This document shows positions 26,110-34,238 of a stretch of DNA of 64,000 nucleotides, piece after piece. How positions within the stretch are numbered: position 1 is the first letter of the stretch; each line of letters starts with the position of its first letter. The notes beneath the pieces are model-generated. The model searched no databases. It worked only from the letters and a program-made list of their open reading frames with translations, and was not told where the DNA came from. The stretch lies in the NCBI GenBank assembly GCA_942493125.1, contig OW818667.1, positions 992,001-1,056,000 on the forward strand, in the 5' to 3' direction. The stretch comes from Fusibacter_C sp942493125. Its GTDB lineage: Bacteria; Bacillota; Clostridia; Peptostreptococcales; Acidaminobacteraceae. Position numbers and translations under genes: made by a program.

Positions 26110-27069
26110 CTAATATGACTCTGAACTGCTGTATTTTGATTTGTAGAGCTTGCGTCTATCCAGTACGAATACCGGTTCAGTAAACTGCTCTTCAGGAATT
26201 TCTTTGAGCGCTTTGTTCATATCGTACATTCTTGCATCAATCATATCGAGATAATGAAGCATTTCCGCTTCAGGAATCAGCGGCTTCTTAGGACTTCCGA
26301 ACTCCGGTTCATAATGATGTGTTAAAATCATATGTTGTATGAGCAATGATATTTCTGGATCGATCCCCAATGATTCAGCAGTACGATCGATGCGCTTTAT
26401 ACCCATGATAATATGGCCAAGTAACTGACCTTCTTTCGTGTAACCTTCAACCACACCAACTTCAGTTGCGTCCATTTCATTGATCTTCTCAATATCATGC
26501 AAGATGACCCCTGCATAAACCAAATCGAGGTTGACGTTCTTGTAGACTGCGCCAAGCGCTTTTGCAGATCGCAACATTCTAAGGATATGATAGAGCAAGC
26601 CTGATTTGATGGCATGATGATTTGATTTTGCCGCTGGGTAATATAATAGCTCTTTTTTATACGATTCTAACAGCGCTGTGACAAGACTTTGAATATCCGC
26701 AGATGTCATCTCGCTGACAAAGGTCATGATTTCATCGAGCATGAGTTGTGCTTCTATCGGCGCAGTTGGAATGAACTGATTGTAATCCACCTCATCTTCT
26801 GGTAATAGACCACGGATTTTAATCAATTTTAGCTGTACAGAAGTTTGCCACTGAGTGACGCTTCCCATAATTTTAACGACTTCACCTGGATTGTATATCG
26901 ATTCAACATCGCCTTTGACGTCCCAAAGCTTCGCATTGACTTCACCTGTTATGTCTTGAAGTGTAAAATCAATATAAGGCTTGTTGGCACTTGACGTCTT
27001 CACGTTTTTTGCCTTTACTAGGTAATAGCCCGTAATTTCTTCACCAATTTTAAAATCTTTTATTAGCAC
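26110..27069 (-). CDS. yhaM: YhaM-type 3'-5' exoribonuclease
   Basis: A 319-residue protein with an N-terminal OB-fold nucleic-acid-binding domain (about 10-90, YLVKAKNVKTSSANKPYIDFTLQD) and a C-terminal HD domain (about 150-270). The HD domain carries the metal-binding SNHHAIKSGLLYHILRM, VILHDIEKI and MILTHH motifs. This is the YhaM/CBF1 architecture of a Gram-positive 3'-to-5' exonuclease that trims RNA (and single-stranded DNA) ends. The start is a GTG with AAAGGAGTG upstream. M28 peptidase lies 45 bp upstream on the same strand. The C-terminus is serine-rich. Confidence 0.9.
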   Translation of the reverse strand: MLIKDFKIGEEITGYYLVKAKNVKTSSANKPYIDFTLQDITGEVNAKLWDVKGDVESIYNPGEVVKIMGSVTQWQTSVQLKLIKIRGLLPEDEVDYNQFIPTAPIEAQLMLDEIMTFVSEMTSADIQSLVTALLESYKKELLYYPAAKSNHHAIKSGLLYHILRMLRSAKALGAVYKNVNLDLVYAGVILHDIEKINEMDATEVGVVEGYTKEGQLLGHIIMGIKRIDRTAESLGIDPEISLLIQHMILTHHYEPEFGSPKKPLIPEAEMLHYLDMIDARMYDMNKALKEIPEEQFTEPVFVLDRRKLYKSKYSSSESY

Positions 27070-27114
27070 TTAACACACTCCTTTTTTTGCAGCTCTCTTA
27101 TCATCATAAACGAT

Positions 27115-28635
27115 TTATTGTTCAAATACGAGTCTATAGATGAAATAGGCGACATTTTGCATTTTATTAAAATCGATTGAATTTTCGATCGTATCCTTAG
27201 GCGTATGATAGAACCTTTTATCGAGCTCTGTTAAACTAATCGTTTCGTATCCAGCCATTTCAAGAGGTACGTGATCGCTACTCCCCTTGTCGCTTTTAAA
27301 AGTTTTTATGTTCATTGACTCTGCCAACAATAACGCTTTCTCTTGTAGCTTTACTGACTGTATCGCGGTAGCGCTGATTTCTAGAGGGACGTTGCCAGAT
27401 GCGCCTACCATGTCGACGTTGAAGAATTGAAACGCTTCGGGATCCAGTGGCAATTGCGCAGCAAAATGACCTGAACCATGCATGCCTTCCTCTTCGCCAT
27501 TAAAAGCTATAAAATAATAATCAAGTTCTGGATCGCCTGTTTCTACGAGAACTTCGGCGAGTGCCAACATCGTCGTGACACCAGACGCGTTATCAAGCGC
27601 TCCAGGGTTGTATGTGCCATCGTGATTGTTGCCAAGATGGTCAAAATGCGCACTGATTACAACGCCCGTATCACCTTTGCCATCAATCATGCCTATGACA
27701 TTGTTCGTTTCTATAAGATCAATGGATACTTCTGTCTTAAAGCGCAATATCCCAGTAGGACTCTCGCTCAATAACGTTTTGACATCTTCAGAAATTCTAT
27801 AAATTAAAAGTCCGTTTGTATTGTCGTTCGTGGTGACCATTTTTGAGTAAGGTGAAAGGACAAAGTAGCCACTATTTTGTTGAGAAGATTCATAAAGCAC
27901 CACTTTCGGCCGATGCTCAGACTTCATAATTTCACTGAATAGAGCGTCGTAACTGACACCTGATATGGCCATTTCAGTGTACACGACAACCTCTGGATTG
28001 CCTAAACTTTCAAAATCGTATAAGTTAAACGGGTCGTCAATGACTTTGTATTCACCTTCAAATGTGCCAATCCCCTTCGCAAAATCACGTGCCACAAATT
28101 CGTTGAAGTCCTCTCCAAAAGTAAATTCATAAATACGTGCATCGACGTTGAGGCTCATCTCAGTTGCACTGTGTTTCATCGGCAAAATCATTTCAAATGG
28201 CATGAGATATTCATCCGTAAATTCAGGTGAAACGAGCCCAATTTGGCGCATCTCGTCCCTTATATATTCTGCCGCAAGATCATTGCCCTGCGTCCCTGGA
28301 AATCTCCCATCAAATTCGCTTGATACAAGTTTTTGTAATCTCATCTCAAGACGACTAATAGGAAAAAGCGACTCTCTAATCGCCAGTTCAGGGTCTTCTG
28401 TGGTAACTTCCTGCGTTATAATCTCTGGTTGAGAAGTCGACGGATTCATTTGTCCTTGCTCAGTGACTAGGCTAGCTTCATGATTTATAAAAGCCAACGT
28501 CAACAAACCAAACGCGATTATGACGCAAATCAAGATTCCCAGCATCATGATATTTTTATACTTATTTTTGGGACGCGGGTTATCGTATGCTTGATCGAAT
28601 AGATCGTCCCGCGATGCCCTATATCTTATTTTCAT
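27115..28635 (-). CDS. Membrane-anchored M28 family metallopeptidase
   Basis: 506 residues. A basic cytoplasmic tail (about 1-28) precedes one TM (about 29-50), then an extracellular linker rich in Thr/Glu/Gln and the peptidase. Residues about 100-320 include a PA-like insertion. The M28 core (about 325-505) has the zinc ligands in SAHFDHLG, NPGALDNASGVTTML, FNGEEEGMHGSGHFA, FFNVDMVG and the terminal FYHTPKDTIENID-like segment. It is an aminopeptidase or carboxypeptidase acting outside the membrane on peptides. It lies upstream of yhaM, and a terminator region separates it from the PpiC gene. Confidence 0.88.
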   Translation of the reverse strand: MKIRYRASRDDLFDQAYDNPRPKNKYKNIMMLGILICVIIAFGLLTLAFINHEASLVTEQGQMNPSTSQPEIITQEVTTEDPELAIRESLFPISRLEMRLQKLVSSEFDGRFPGTQGNDLAAEYIRDEMRQIGLVSPEFTDEYLMPFEMILPMKHSATEMSLNVDARIYEFTFGEDFNEFVARDFAKGIGTFEGEYKVIDDPFNLYDFESLGNPEVVVYTEMAISGVSYDALFSEIMKSEHRPKVVLYESSQQNSGYFVLSPYSKMVTTNDNTNGLLIYRISEDVKTLLSESPTGILRFKTEVSIDLIETNNVIGMIDGKGDTGVVISAHFDHLGNNHDGTYNPGALDNASGVTTMLALAEVLVETGDPELDYYFIAFNGEEEGMHGSGHFAAQLPLDPEAFQFFNVDMVGASGNVPLEISATAIQSVKLQEKALLLAESMNIKTFKSDKGSSDHVPLEMAGYETISLTELDKRFYHTPKDTIENSIDFNKMQNVAYFIYRLVFEQ

Positions 28636-28671
28636 ATTTTCACCTTATTTTGAATTGCATCATATAGTAAA

Positions 28672-28714
28672 TAAAAACTCAGGCTCAATGAGAAATTCTC
28701 ATATGAACCTGAGT
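28672..28714 (-). terminator. Intrinsic terminator after the PpiC gene
   Basis: ACTCAGG at 28677-28683 pairs with CCTGAGT at 28708-28714. An inner ATGAGA/TCTCAT helix is present, and TTTTTATTTAC follows on the minus strand. Confidence 0.85.
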
Positions 28715-28717
28715 GAC

Positions 28718-29461
28718 TTACATTTTTTCAATCGTATATTTCTCTTTAAGTGTTTCCACTTTGCTGATATACGCTGAATTTTGCTTTTGAATCAAAAGTT
28801 GGTGGCGAATTTGATCTTTAACCGCTTCAAGAGGTTGCGTTTCAGCAGCTTGTTCAGCCGTTTTAACGATGATATGGTAGCCAAACTGCGTTTTTACAGG
28901 AACTGACATTTCATCGAGCTTAAGTTCAAATGCGGCATCTTCGAATTCTGGAACCATTTGTCCATGTCCAAAGAAGCCCAAGTCGCCTCCTTGCTCTTTT
29001 GAAGGGCATTTTGAATATTTTTGAGCCGCTTCTTCAAATGTTAAACCTCCGCCAATCTCTGCGATGATTTCATTTGCTTGGTCAATTTCGTCTACTAGAA
29101 TATGTGATGCCTGAATTTGCTCTTGTCCAACAAAATAATGCGGGTTTTCATTGTAAAAAGTTTCAATTTCTGAAGCTTCAACTTCAACGCTTTCAACGAG
29201 GTTCTTGATGTTGAATTGCTTGAGTAAGCCATCTTTCATGCGATTAAATTCTATTTTAAAGGATTCTGTCTCCTCTAGTTTTGAATCGACTGCTTCAGCA
29301 TAGAAAAGCTCTTGGTAGATTAACTCATCAAGAAGGCGTTGCATGCCTTGCTCTCCTTGAAACTGGCCTTGGATCTGCTGTCCAAGTGTTTGAAAAAATA
29401 CATTTAAATCACCTTCGGTAATATCTCTACCATTGACTTTTGCTAATACTTTATTTGACAT
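28718..29461 (-). CDS. PpiC-type peptidyl-prolyl isomerase without signal peptide
   Basis: 247 residues from the ATG at 29461 (GAAGGGAG upstream), preferred over 29479. A SurA_N-like helical part (about 1-105) is followed by a parvulin/rotamase domain (about 115-215: QIQASHILVDEIDQANEI, SKCPSKEQGGDLGFFGHGQMVPEFEDAAF, VKTQFGYHIIV). There is no signal peptide, lipobox or TM, so the protein appears cytoplasmic. This differs from PrsA and fits the smaller group of cytosolic PpiC proteins of Clostridia. It helps protein folding by proline isomerisation. It is monocistronic, judging from its terminator and 140-bp upstream gap. Confidence 0.9.
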   Translation of the reverse strand: MSNKVLAKVNGRDITEGDLNVFFQTLGQQIQGQFQGEQGMQRLLDELIYQELFYAEAVDSKLEETESFKIEFNRMKDGLLKQFNIKNLVESVEVEASEIETFYNENPHYFVGQEQIQASHILVDEIDQANEIIAEIGGGLTFEEAAQKYSKCPSKEQGGDLGFFGHGQMVPEFEDAAFELKLDEMSVPVKTQFGYHIIVKTAEQAAETQPLEAVKDQIRHQLLIQKQNSAYISKVETLKEKYTIEKM

Positions 29462-29601
29462 TTGTGTTGCTCCCTTCATATGTTGTATTTATTGAGGCAA
29501 TTGCGTAATTGGTTATCCGAAGTCTATATTATCAAATTTAAGGTCATATGACCATAAATTCACCAATATTTTTTTATTTTTTTGAAAACAGAACAATGCA
29601 C

Positions 29602-30753
29602 TTAACTGAAGTATGCGTCAAGTTCCTCTTCGGTGATGCCAAAAGATTCGAATACGTCCTTATTTAAATAGTTGTCATACTTGAGATAATCCATCGATTT
29701 CCAAGCATAGTAATTGGCTAGATGGACAGCCTTTACAAGTTCTTGATTGATAATATTTGGATTCATCGGATCATGATGATAAAGCGCAGCTTCGATGATC
29801 GGGTAAGGCAGTCCCCATAAATCGAGAAGATAGCCACCGAGTTCTTCATGACTGAAGCCTATGACTTCGCGCTCCAGATCGTGAAATTTTAGTGTTGGAT
29901 CCGCTGCCGACCTTTTGACTATCGCATCAAACTCCATCGGGTAATTGCTCATGAGCACAATGCTTCCTATGTCATGTAAAAGACCAACCGCTGAGATGTT
30001 GTTATTGAGCGGTTTACCAAGAAAGTCGACATAAAAGCCATTTAGGATCTTATTGGTCATACGCACATGCGTCCAATGCAAATCCCGAGTTTTGGGATCA
30101 AGTCCATCATTGCCAAATACTGCATTGGTCAAAATGATATTTTTGACATTGATTAGTCCAATAAACATGATCGCTTGTCTGATCGATCCCGTTTTTGCAT
30201 TGTAAAATGCCGTATTGGCCAGTTTCAGAATATTTGAAGTAATCGCAGGATCCTCTTCGAGCTTATTGGCGATATCTTCAACTGAGACATTGTTCATAAT
30301 CATGTTCGTCATTTCAAAATAAACTTGAGGGACGGTTGGCAAATGCTTTAAATTCGGCATGAGGTTGATCAAATTTTTATTTTTGACTTTTGCATCAATT
30401 TCGAGGACTTTATCGATTAGGCTAAACAAGTCGTCAATTGAAATGCTCTTATTACATTGAATTTGTGAATTGTTCATCTTTTTGGGCATGAAATGCTCGA
30501 GATTCGTCTGCACATCAGAAACACAAATTCGAATCGTCTTGGGATAGTGATTCTTGATGTAGGTCAAGATTACTTTGTCGGCATCTTCATTAGCTGAGTC
30601 AACGATAGCGATCTCAATTGGTCCTTTGTTTAAGATCTCAATAGCCGCAGTTAAATCCTTTGCATGCACGATTTTAAACCGGTGCTCTGAAATGCGACGG
30701 GTTACAGTTTTTATATACGTTAAATCCTTTGAAATGATCAGGACATTATTCAT
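29602..30753 (-). CDS. HDOD domain protein with receiver-like N-terminus
   Basis: 383 residues. Residues 1-115 resemble a response-regulator receiver (VLIISKDLTYIKTVTRRISEH, AIVDSANEDAD), but lack the usual acidic pair at the first strand, so phosphorylation is doubtful. Residues about 130-335 are an HDOD domain (LPTVPQVYFEMTNMIMN, VEDIANKLEEDPAITSNILKLANTAFY, AVGLLHDIGSIVL, FSHEELGGYLLDLWGLP). HDOD proteins act in signalling, linking to cyclic-di-GMP and motility, usually without catalytic HD residues; here an HD pair (LLHDIG) is retained. The window also has a GGDEF protein and a chemoreceptor. It is monocistronic. Confidence 0.85.
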   Translation of the reverse strand: MNNVLIISKDLTYIKTVTRRISEHRFKIVHAKDLTAAIEILNKGPIEIAIVDSANEDADKVILTYIKNHYPKTIRICVSDVQTNLEHFMPKKMNNSQIQCNKSISIDDLFSLIDKVLEIDAKVKNKNLINLMPNLKHLPTVPQVYFEMTNMIMNNVSVEDIANKLEEDPAITSNILKLANTAFYNAKTGSIRQAIMFIGLINVKNIILTNAVFGNDGLDPKTRDLHWTHVRMTNKILNGFYVDFLGKPLNNNISAVGLLHDIGSIVLMSNYPMEFDAIVKRSAADPTLKFHDLEREVIGFSHEELGGYLLDLWGLPYPIIEAALYHHDPMNPNIINQELVKAVHLANYYAWKSMDYLKYDNYLNKDVFESFGITEEELDAYFS

Positions 30754-30839
30754 AGCTTGAATTTACCTCTTTCTTAGTCTATAAATCATAGGTTTTATAC
30801 CCGCTCAGTGATTTAAATTCACATTTTTGTTGAATGATG

Positions 30840-30869
30840 TTGAAATAGACGCATTATTTATGCTAAAAT
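30840..30869 (+). promoter_or_regulatory. Promoter for the leader/small RNA before the diadenylate-cyclase-domain gene
   Basis: TTGAAA (30840-30845), an 18-bp spacer and TGC-TAAAAT (extended -10, 30864-30869). Predicted transcription start is near 30876. Confidence 0.6.
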
Positions 30870-30875
30870 TGATAT

Positions 30876-31000
30876 TAATGAAAGACGATTTCTTCATATG
30901 AGTTGTACCTCCCTCTGTAAATCCCTATGTTACAATCTCAGATGATCAAATTGTTCCTGTCATTCCTTATACTAGAGTGCCATCTCTAGTATTTTTTTTT
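30876..31000 (+). ncRNA. Terminator-ended leader or small RNA, about 125 nt
   Basis: This stretch starts just after a good extended -10 promoter. It ends in a clear intrinsic terminator: ATACTAGAG (30969-30977), 6-nt loop, CTCTAGTAT, then nine T. It contains C-rich, probably unpaired segments ACCTCCCTC (about 30907-30915) and ATCCCTA (about 30921-30927), which could pair with Shine-Dalgarno sequences as C-rich small RNAs of Firmicutes do. It precedes the diadenylate-cyclase-domain gene by about 80 bp, so it may be an attenuating leader instead. I could not match it to a known riboswitch by eye. It occupies most of the 328-bp gap 30754-31081. Confidence 0.5.
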
Positions 31001-31081
31001 GTTATAATTTCAAAACTGTGGTATAAATCTAAGGAATTACAAATAAGTGGCAAAAAACAATTTAAAACAAGAGGGCATTAT

Positions 31082-32365
31082 ATGATATTTGTGGATTTAT
31101 ACAAATTGGCACGATCAATTGACGGTTATTGTTATACATTATTCAGTAAAATAGATGATGAACTAGTCCCCCAGTTGCATTTAATTGAGGTAGACAATAT
31201 TCGTTCAAATGTGCAACAAGGTTTGATGAATGCTGAGAATCCTGGTGTGTATCATAGTGAGGCTTTTGCTTATAAAGGCAAAGTCTATTTGTTTGCCATG
31301 CAGTTTGATCCAAAAGTACTGGATACTTTCTATAAAATACCGCAAAGTTCTGAACTAAGGCTTCGCTCATTGCTAGATACCATTATATACGAAACACTTT
31401 CGTATATCAATGAATGTGCACAGGGTTTAGTGCATGGGGAAGAAATCCTTGAAAAATCTCATACGGAACTCATCAAGATGTCTGGAAGGCACTTTTTACA
31501 AGGCATTTTACGTAACGATAGCGTCGTGAATCCATTTGAGAAAATCAATAAAATATCATCACTCAGTTATGAAAAATCATTTAGCGATGGCAAAATTCTG
31601 CTTATGAACAATCAAGCAGCTCTTGCATTTGCCACGAAACACCTGCTAAAAACGTTGGTTCAATTTGAAGAGAAAATTCCACTTTCAAGTACGCGGCATA
31701 TCCGTAAAATCTTGGAACTTAGCAACTCAGAGGTCTATCTTTTGTCAGACGGCGAATTCCTCTATAGCACAGTAGAATTTATCCTTCCCCATGAGACACA
31801 CTATAATTTTTTCACGATTGAGTTCAACAACTACTTTTCGTGGCAACTCAACCATAATGGCAATAAACTGATGCAAGTGACACATGAAGAAGTGTTTATT
31901 CCAAAACCGAAAGTCAGTTTTTTTAACTTTAGCATGGAAGTCAAAAAAATATTTCCAGATCTCGAATCAAAGAAAATTCTCAATCTATATCGATTGGCAC
32001 TTGAAGCGCTTAAGCAAGTTAAAGGCACGATTATAGTCGTGTCAAAAAATGCAAGAAGCGAAGCACATCGACTGAGAAACCAGGGTTTTCTCATAGAAGC
32101 ACTACCGCTTTCACCTTCTATCATTCGTTCAATTACAAGCATTGATGGTGCGGTTCTTATGGACCTTGATGGCTTTTGTCATGGCATAGGCGTTATACTC
32201 GATGGCATTGCAACAGAAAAAGGGGACCCTTCTCGAGGTGCAAGATATAATTCAGCCATCCGTTATGTTGAGACGATCGCAAAAACCCCAAATTACGCGA
32301 ATTGCTTTGCTATCGTCATTTCAGAAGATGGCGATGTGGACATGATCTCTCAATATCTGTATTAA
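31082..32365 (+). CDS. Diadenylate cyclase (DisA_N/DAC) domain protein with N-terminal sensor region
   Basis: 427 residues from the ATG at 31082 (AGAGGGC upstream). A longer frame opening at 30977 would start inside a terminator hairpin and is rejected. Residues about 1-320 form a large region of unknown fold, likely sensory. Residues about 315-427 are a DAC-like domain: TIIVVSKNARSEAHRL, the DGA motif in SIDGAVLMDLDGFCHGIGVILDG, and RGARYNSAIRYVE where classic cyclic-di-AMP synthases have an RHR motif. It belongs with the soluble DAC variants fused to sensor domains. Whether it makes c-di-AMP or only binds a nucleotide cannot be told from the sequence. Confidence 0.72.
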   Translation: MIFVDLYKLARSIDGYCYTLFSKIDDELVPQLHLIEVDNIRSNVQQGLMNAENPGVYHSEAFAYKGKVYLFAMQFDPKVLDTFYKIPQSSELRLRSLLDTIIYETLSYINECAQGLVHGEEILEKSHTELIKMSGRHFLQGILRNDSVVNPFEKINKISSLSYEKSFSDGKILLMNNQAALAFATKHLLKTLVQFEEKIPLSSTRHIRKILELSNSEVYLLSDGEFLYSTVEFILPHETHYNFFTIEFNNYFSWQLNHNGNKLMQVTHEEVFIPKPKVSFFNFSMEVKKIFPDLESKKILNLYRLALEALKQVKGTIIVVSKNARSEAHRLRNQGFLIEALPLSPSIIRSITSIDGAVLMDLDGFCHGIGVILDGIATEKGDPSRGARYNSAIRYVETIAKTPNYANCFAIVISEDGDVDMISQYLY

Positions 32366-32376
32366 TAAAGCTATCC

Positions 32377-32544
32377 TTACTTATTAAAGAACACTTCGTA
32401 TAGTGTGATTGCCAATAAACTTGAAAAAAGAATAAAACTAAATACTGCAAGGATGATGGATCCCTTGACCAAAGATATGATGGCTAATACTGTCAATATC
32501 ACTAAAAAGATGAAGCCTTTGCGCGTTATTTTATAATTTTCCAC
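32377..32544 (-). CDS. Small two-helix membrane protein
   Basis: 55 residues from a GTG at 32544 that has GGAGG six bases ahead. An ATG at 32568 lies upstream of that RBS and is less likely. It has two hydrophobic helices (about 12-28 and 32-50: FIFLVILTVLAIISLV and IILAVFSFILFSSLLAITLY) joined by KGS, with a short basic N-terminus. I recognise no family. It is convergent with the diadenylate-cyclase-domain gene, only 11 bp apart, and has no partner gene on its strand. Confidence 0.6.
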   Translation of the reverse strand: MENYKITRKGFIFLVILTVLAIISLVKGSIILAVFSFILFSSLLAITLYEVFFNK

Positions 32545-32712
32545 CGACGACCTCCGATAAACGAACATTTTTTATAAGTTTATTGTACTTTAATTAACAC
32601 TACTTTTCCAGTCCCATATGTGACCTAATTCCAAAAGGAATGATTTCAATTTACTCAGCCTTCGACATCAGTTATACTTATATATAACGAAAGTGTTGGT
32701 GCGAGGTGAAGC

Positions 32713-33429
32713 ATGTTTTTACAAGTCAGCTACTGGACGGCATTTACAGCGGGTTTTCTTTCTTTTTTTTCACCATGTCTCTTGCCTTTAGTTCCAGCCT
32801 ATATCATGTATTTAACGGGCAGTTTTGAAGCAGATGAACTCGTCAAGAAAAGGACAAAAGCGATCGTTCAGACGATTGGGTTTATTATTGGTTTTACGAT
32901 GGTTTTCATGGTTATGGGCATATCAGCCAGCTTTATCGGCCAACTATTTGCTCAAAACAAGCAAATACTATCAAAAGTGAGCGGCATCGTCATCATTTTC
33001 TTTGGTCTATATATGGCGGGATTTATCAAACTCGGCTTTATGACGAAGGATTATAGAAAGTCAAAAGCGCGAACAAACGTGACATTTCTTTCTGCAATTA
33101 CCATCGGCATGGCTTTCGCATTTGGTTGGACACCTTGTTTTGGTCCAATACTCGGTGCGATATTAGCCTCTACAGCTGCGGTGAGCAAGGATGTTGCTGA
33201 AGGTGTCAGACTACTTTTTATCTATTCGATGGGAATGGCAGTGCCTTTTTTATTGACATCGATCTTTCTCAACTTCTTTGATAGCAAAGTTGCCAATTTA
33301 GCCAAATATTCCAAACAATTGAATCGTATTGCTGGACTATTTTTGATAACAATTGGCCTTTTGATCTTTTTCGACAAAATGACACTCATTGCAAACTGGT
33401 TGTTGAAAATAACTGGTACATTTTCTTGA
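32713..33429 (+). CDS. ccdA: CcdA-type thiol-disulfide transmembrane protein
   Basis: A 238-residue integral membrane protein with six helices. The redox cysteines are Cys22 (FFSPCLLPLVPAY, TM1) and the Cys in GWTPCFGPILGA (TM4, about 142), the pair that carries electrons across the membrane. It takes reducing equivalents from cytoplasmic thioredoxin and passes them to extracytoplasmic thiol proteins. The TlpA-like lipoprotein 140 bp downstream is the obvious partner. No cytochrome c genes are present, so protein disulfide reduction or repair outside the cell is the likelier role. An inverted-repeat element begins right after its stop codon. Confidence 0.92.
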   Translation: MFLQVSYWTAFTAGFLSFFSPCLLPLVPAYIMYLTGSFEADELVKKRTKAIVQTIGFIIGFTMVFMVMGISASFIGQLFAQNKQILSKVSGIVIIFFGLYMAGFIKLGFMTKDYRKSKARTNVTFLSAITIGMAFAFGWTPCFGPILGAILASTAAVSKDVAEGVRLLFIYSMGMAVPFLLTSIFLNFFDSKVANLAKYSKQLNRIAGLFLITIGLLIFFDKMTLIANWLLKITGTFS

Positions 33430-33544
33430 GGAAATTGCATAATTCCAATTTTATGATATTTCTCACATGAAAACGGCGTAAATAAGGCATTGTTGCCGTG
33501 TGAAAATATGCTTTTGTGACTTATTAGGTAATTATGCAATTTCC
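33430..33544. repeat. 115-bp element bounded by inverted repeats
   Basis: The left end GGAAATTGCATAATT (33430-33444) is the exact reverse complement of the right end AATTATGCAATTTCC (33530-33544). The interior has a smaller imperfect hairpin (CACA..ACGGC with GCCGT..GTG). The left end abuts the ccdA stop codon and the right end lies 26 bp before the tlpA-like gene. The end sequence recurs at several other places in the window. Confidence 0.7.
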
Positions 33545-33570
33545 ATACTTAATTCTCGAAAGGAGAACGC

Positions 33571-34182
33571 ATGACATTATTTTCACTTAAAAAAATCACC
33601 ACCCTTCTTTTGACAGGACTTATGGTCGTCGTCTTGACTGCTTGTCAAGGTTCGGATGCAATTGACACCTCTACCACTGAGACTGTTACAACTGAATCAG
33701 AATCTACAACAGAAGTGGCGTCTGCAACAGAAGTGGAGTCCACCACTGAACCTGAACCGTTTATTGTTGAAGATTTTGAATTAGTTGCTCTTGATGGCAC
33801 TAAAACTAACTTATACGCATATGAAGGTCAAATCATTGTATTGAATTTTTGGGCGACATGGTGCGGTTTCTGCGTTGAAGAAATGCCACTTCTCGATGAA
33901 ATGGACAAACGTGACGATATCACTGTCATAGCGATAAGCGTCGGCGAGGAAGCTGAAACAGTAAAAAAATATATCGAAGACGGCGGCTATGACTTTGATG
34001 TCTATCTTGATAAGGAAGGCACTCTGGCCAGCAAATTTGGCGTTACAGGTTTTCCAACGTCATTGTTTTTAGGCAAAGATTTTGAATATTTCTACTCATA
34101 TCCAGGGATGCTTGAGCAGGACACATTTGATTCAGTACTTGAAGCCATTGACGAAATTGTTAAAGAACGAAGCGGTAAATAA
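33571..34182 (+). CDS. TlpA/ResA-like thiol-disulfide oxidoreductase lipoprotein
   Basis: 203 residues. It has a lipoprotein signal with lipobox LTAC (Cys25), then a Ser/Thr/Glu-rich linker (about 30-62, repeated TTEx/ATEVE units) that holds the domain away from the membrane. The thioredoxin-fold TlpA/AhpC-like domain (about 63-200) has active-site W-C98-G-F-C101 in NFWATWCGFCVEEMPLLDEM and the cis-proline region GFPTSLF. It is reduced by CcdA encoded just upstream, and in turn reduces extracytoplasmic disulfides or peroxides. The gap between them holds the inverted-repeat element. Confidence 0.9.
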   Translation: MTLFSLKKITTLLLTGLMVVVLTACQGSDAIDTSTTETVTTESESTTEVASATEVESTTEPEPFIVEDFELVALDGTKTNLYAYEGQIIVLNFWATWCGFCVEEMPLLDEMDKRDDITVIAISVGEEAETVKKYIEDGGYDFDVYLDKEGTLASKFGVTGFPTSLFLGKDFEYFYSYPGMLEQDTFDSVLEAIDEIVKERSGK

Positions 34183-34238
34183 ATATAACTATAAATTAAC
34201 AGCTTTTCATAAAAATAAATCATAAGCGAGGGTCACAA

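Noticed and set aside
30876..31000. A ydaO-type c-di-AMP riboswitch before the DAC-domain gene
   Set aside because: It would fit the gene, but I could not find the conserved ydaO motifs in the leader.
30977..31081. N-terminal extension of the diadenylate-cyclase-domain protein from 30977
   Set aside because: The start would be inside the stem of an intrinsic terminator; the ATG at 31082 has a plausible RBS.
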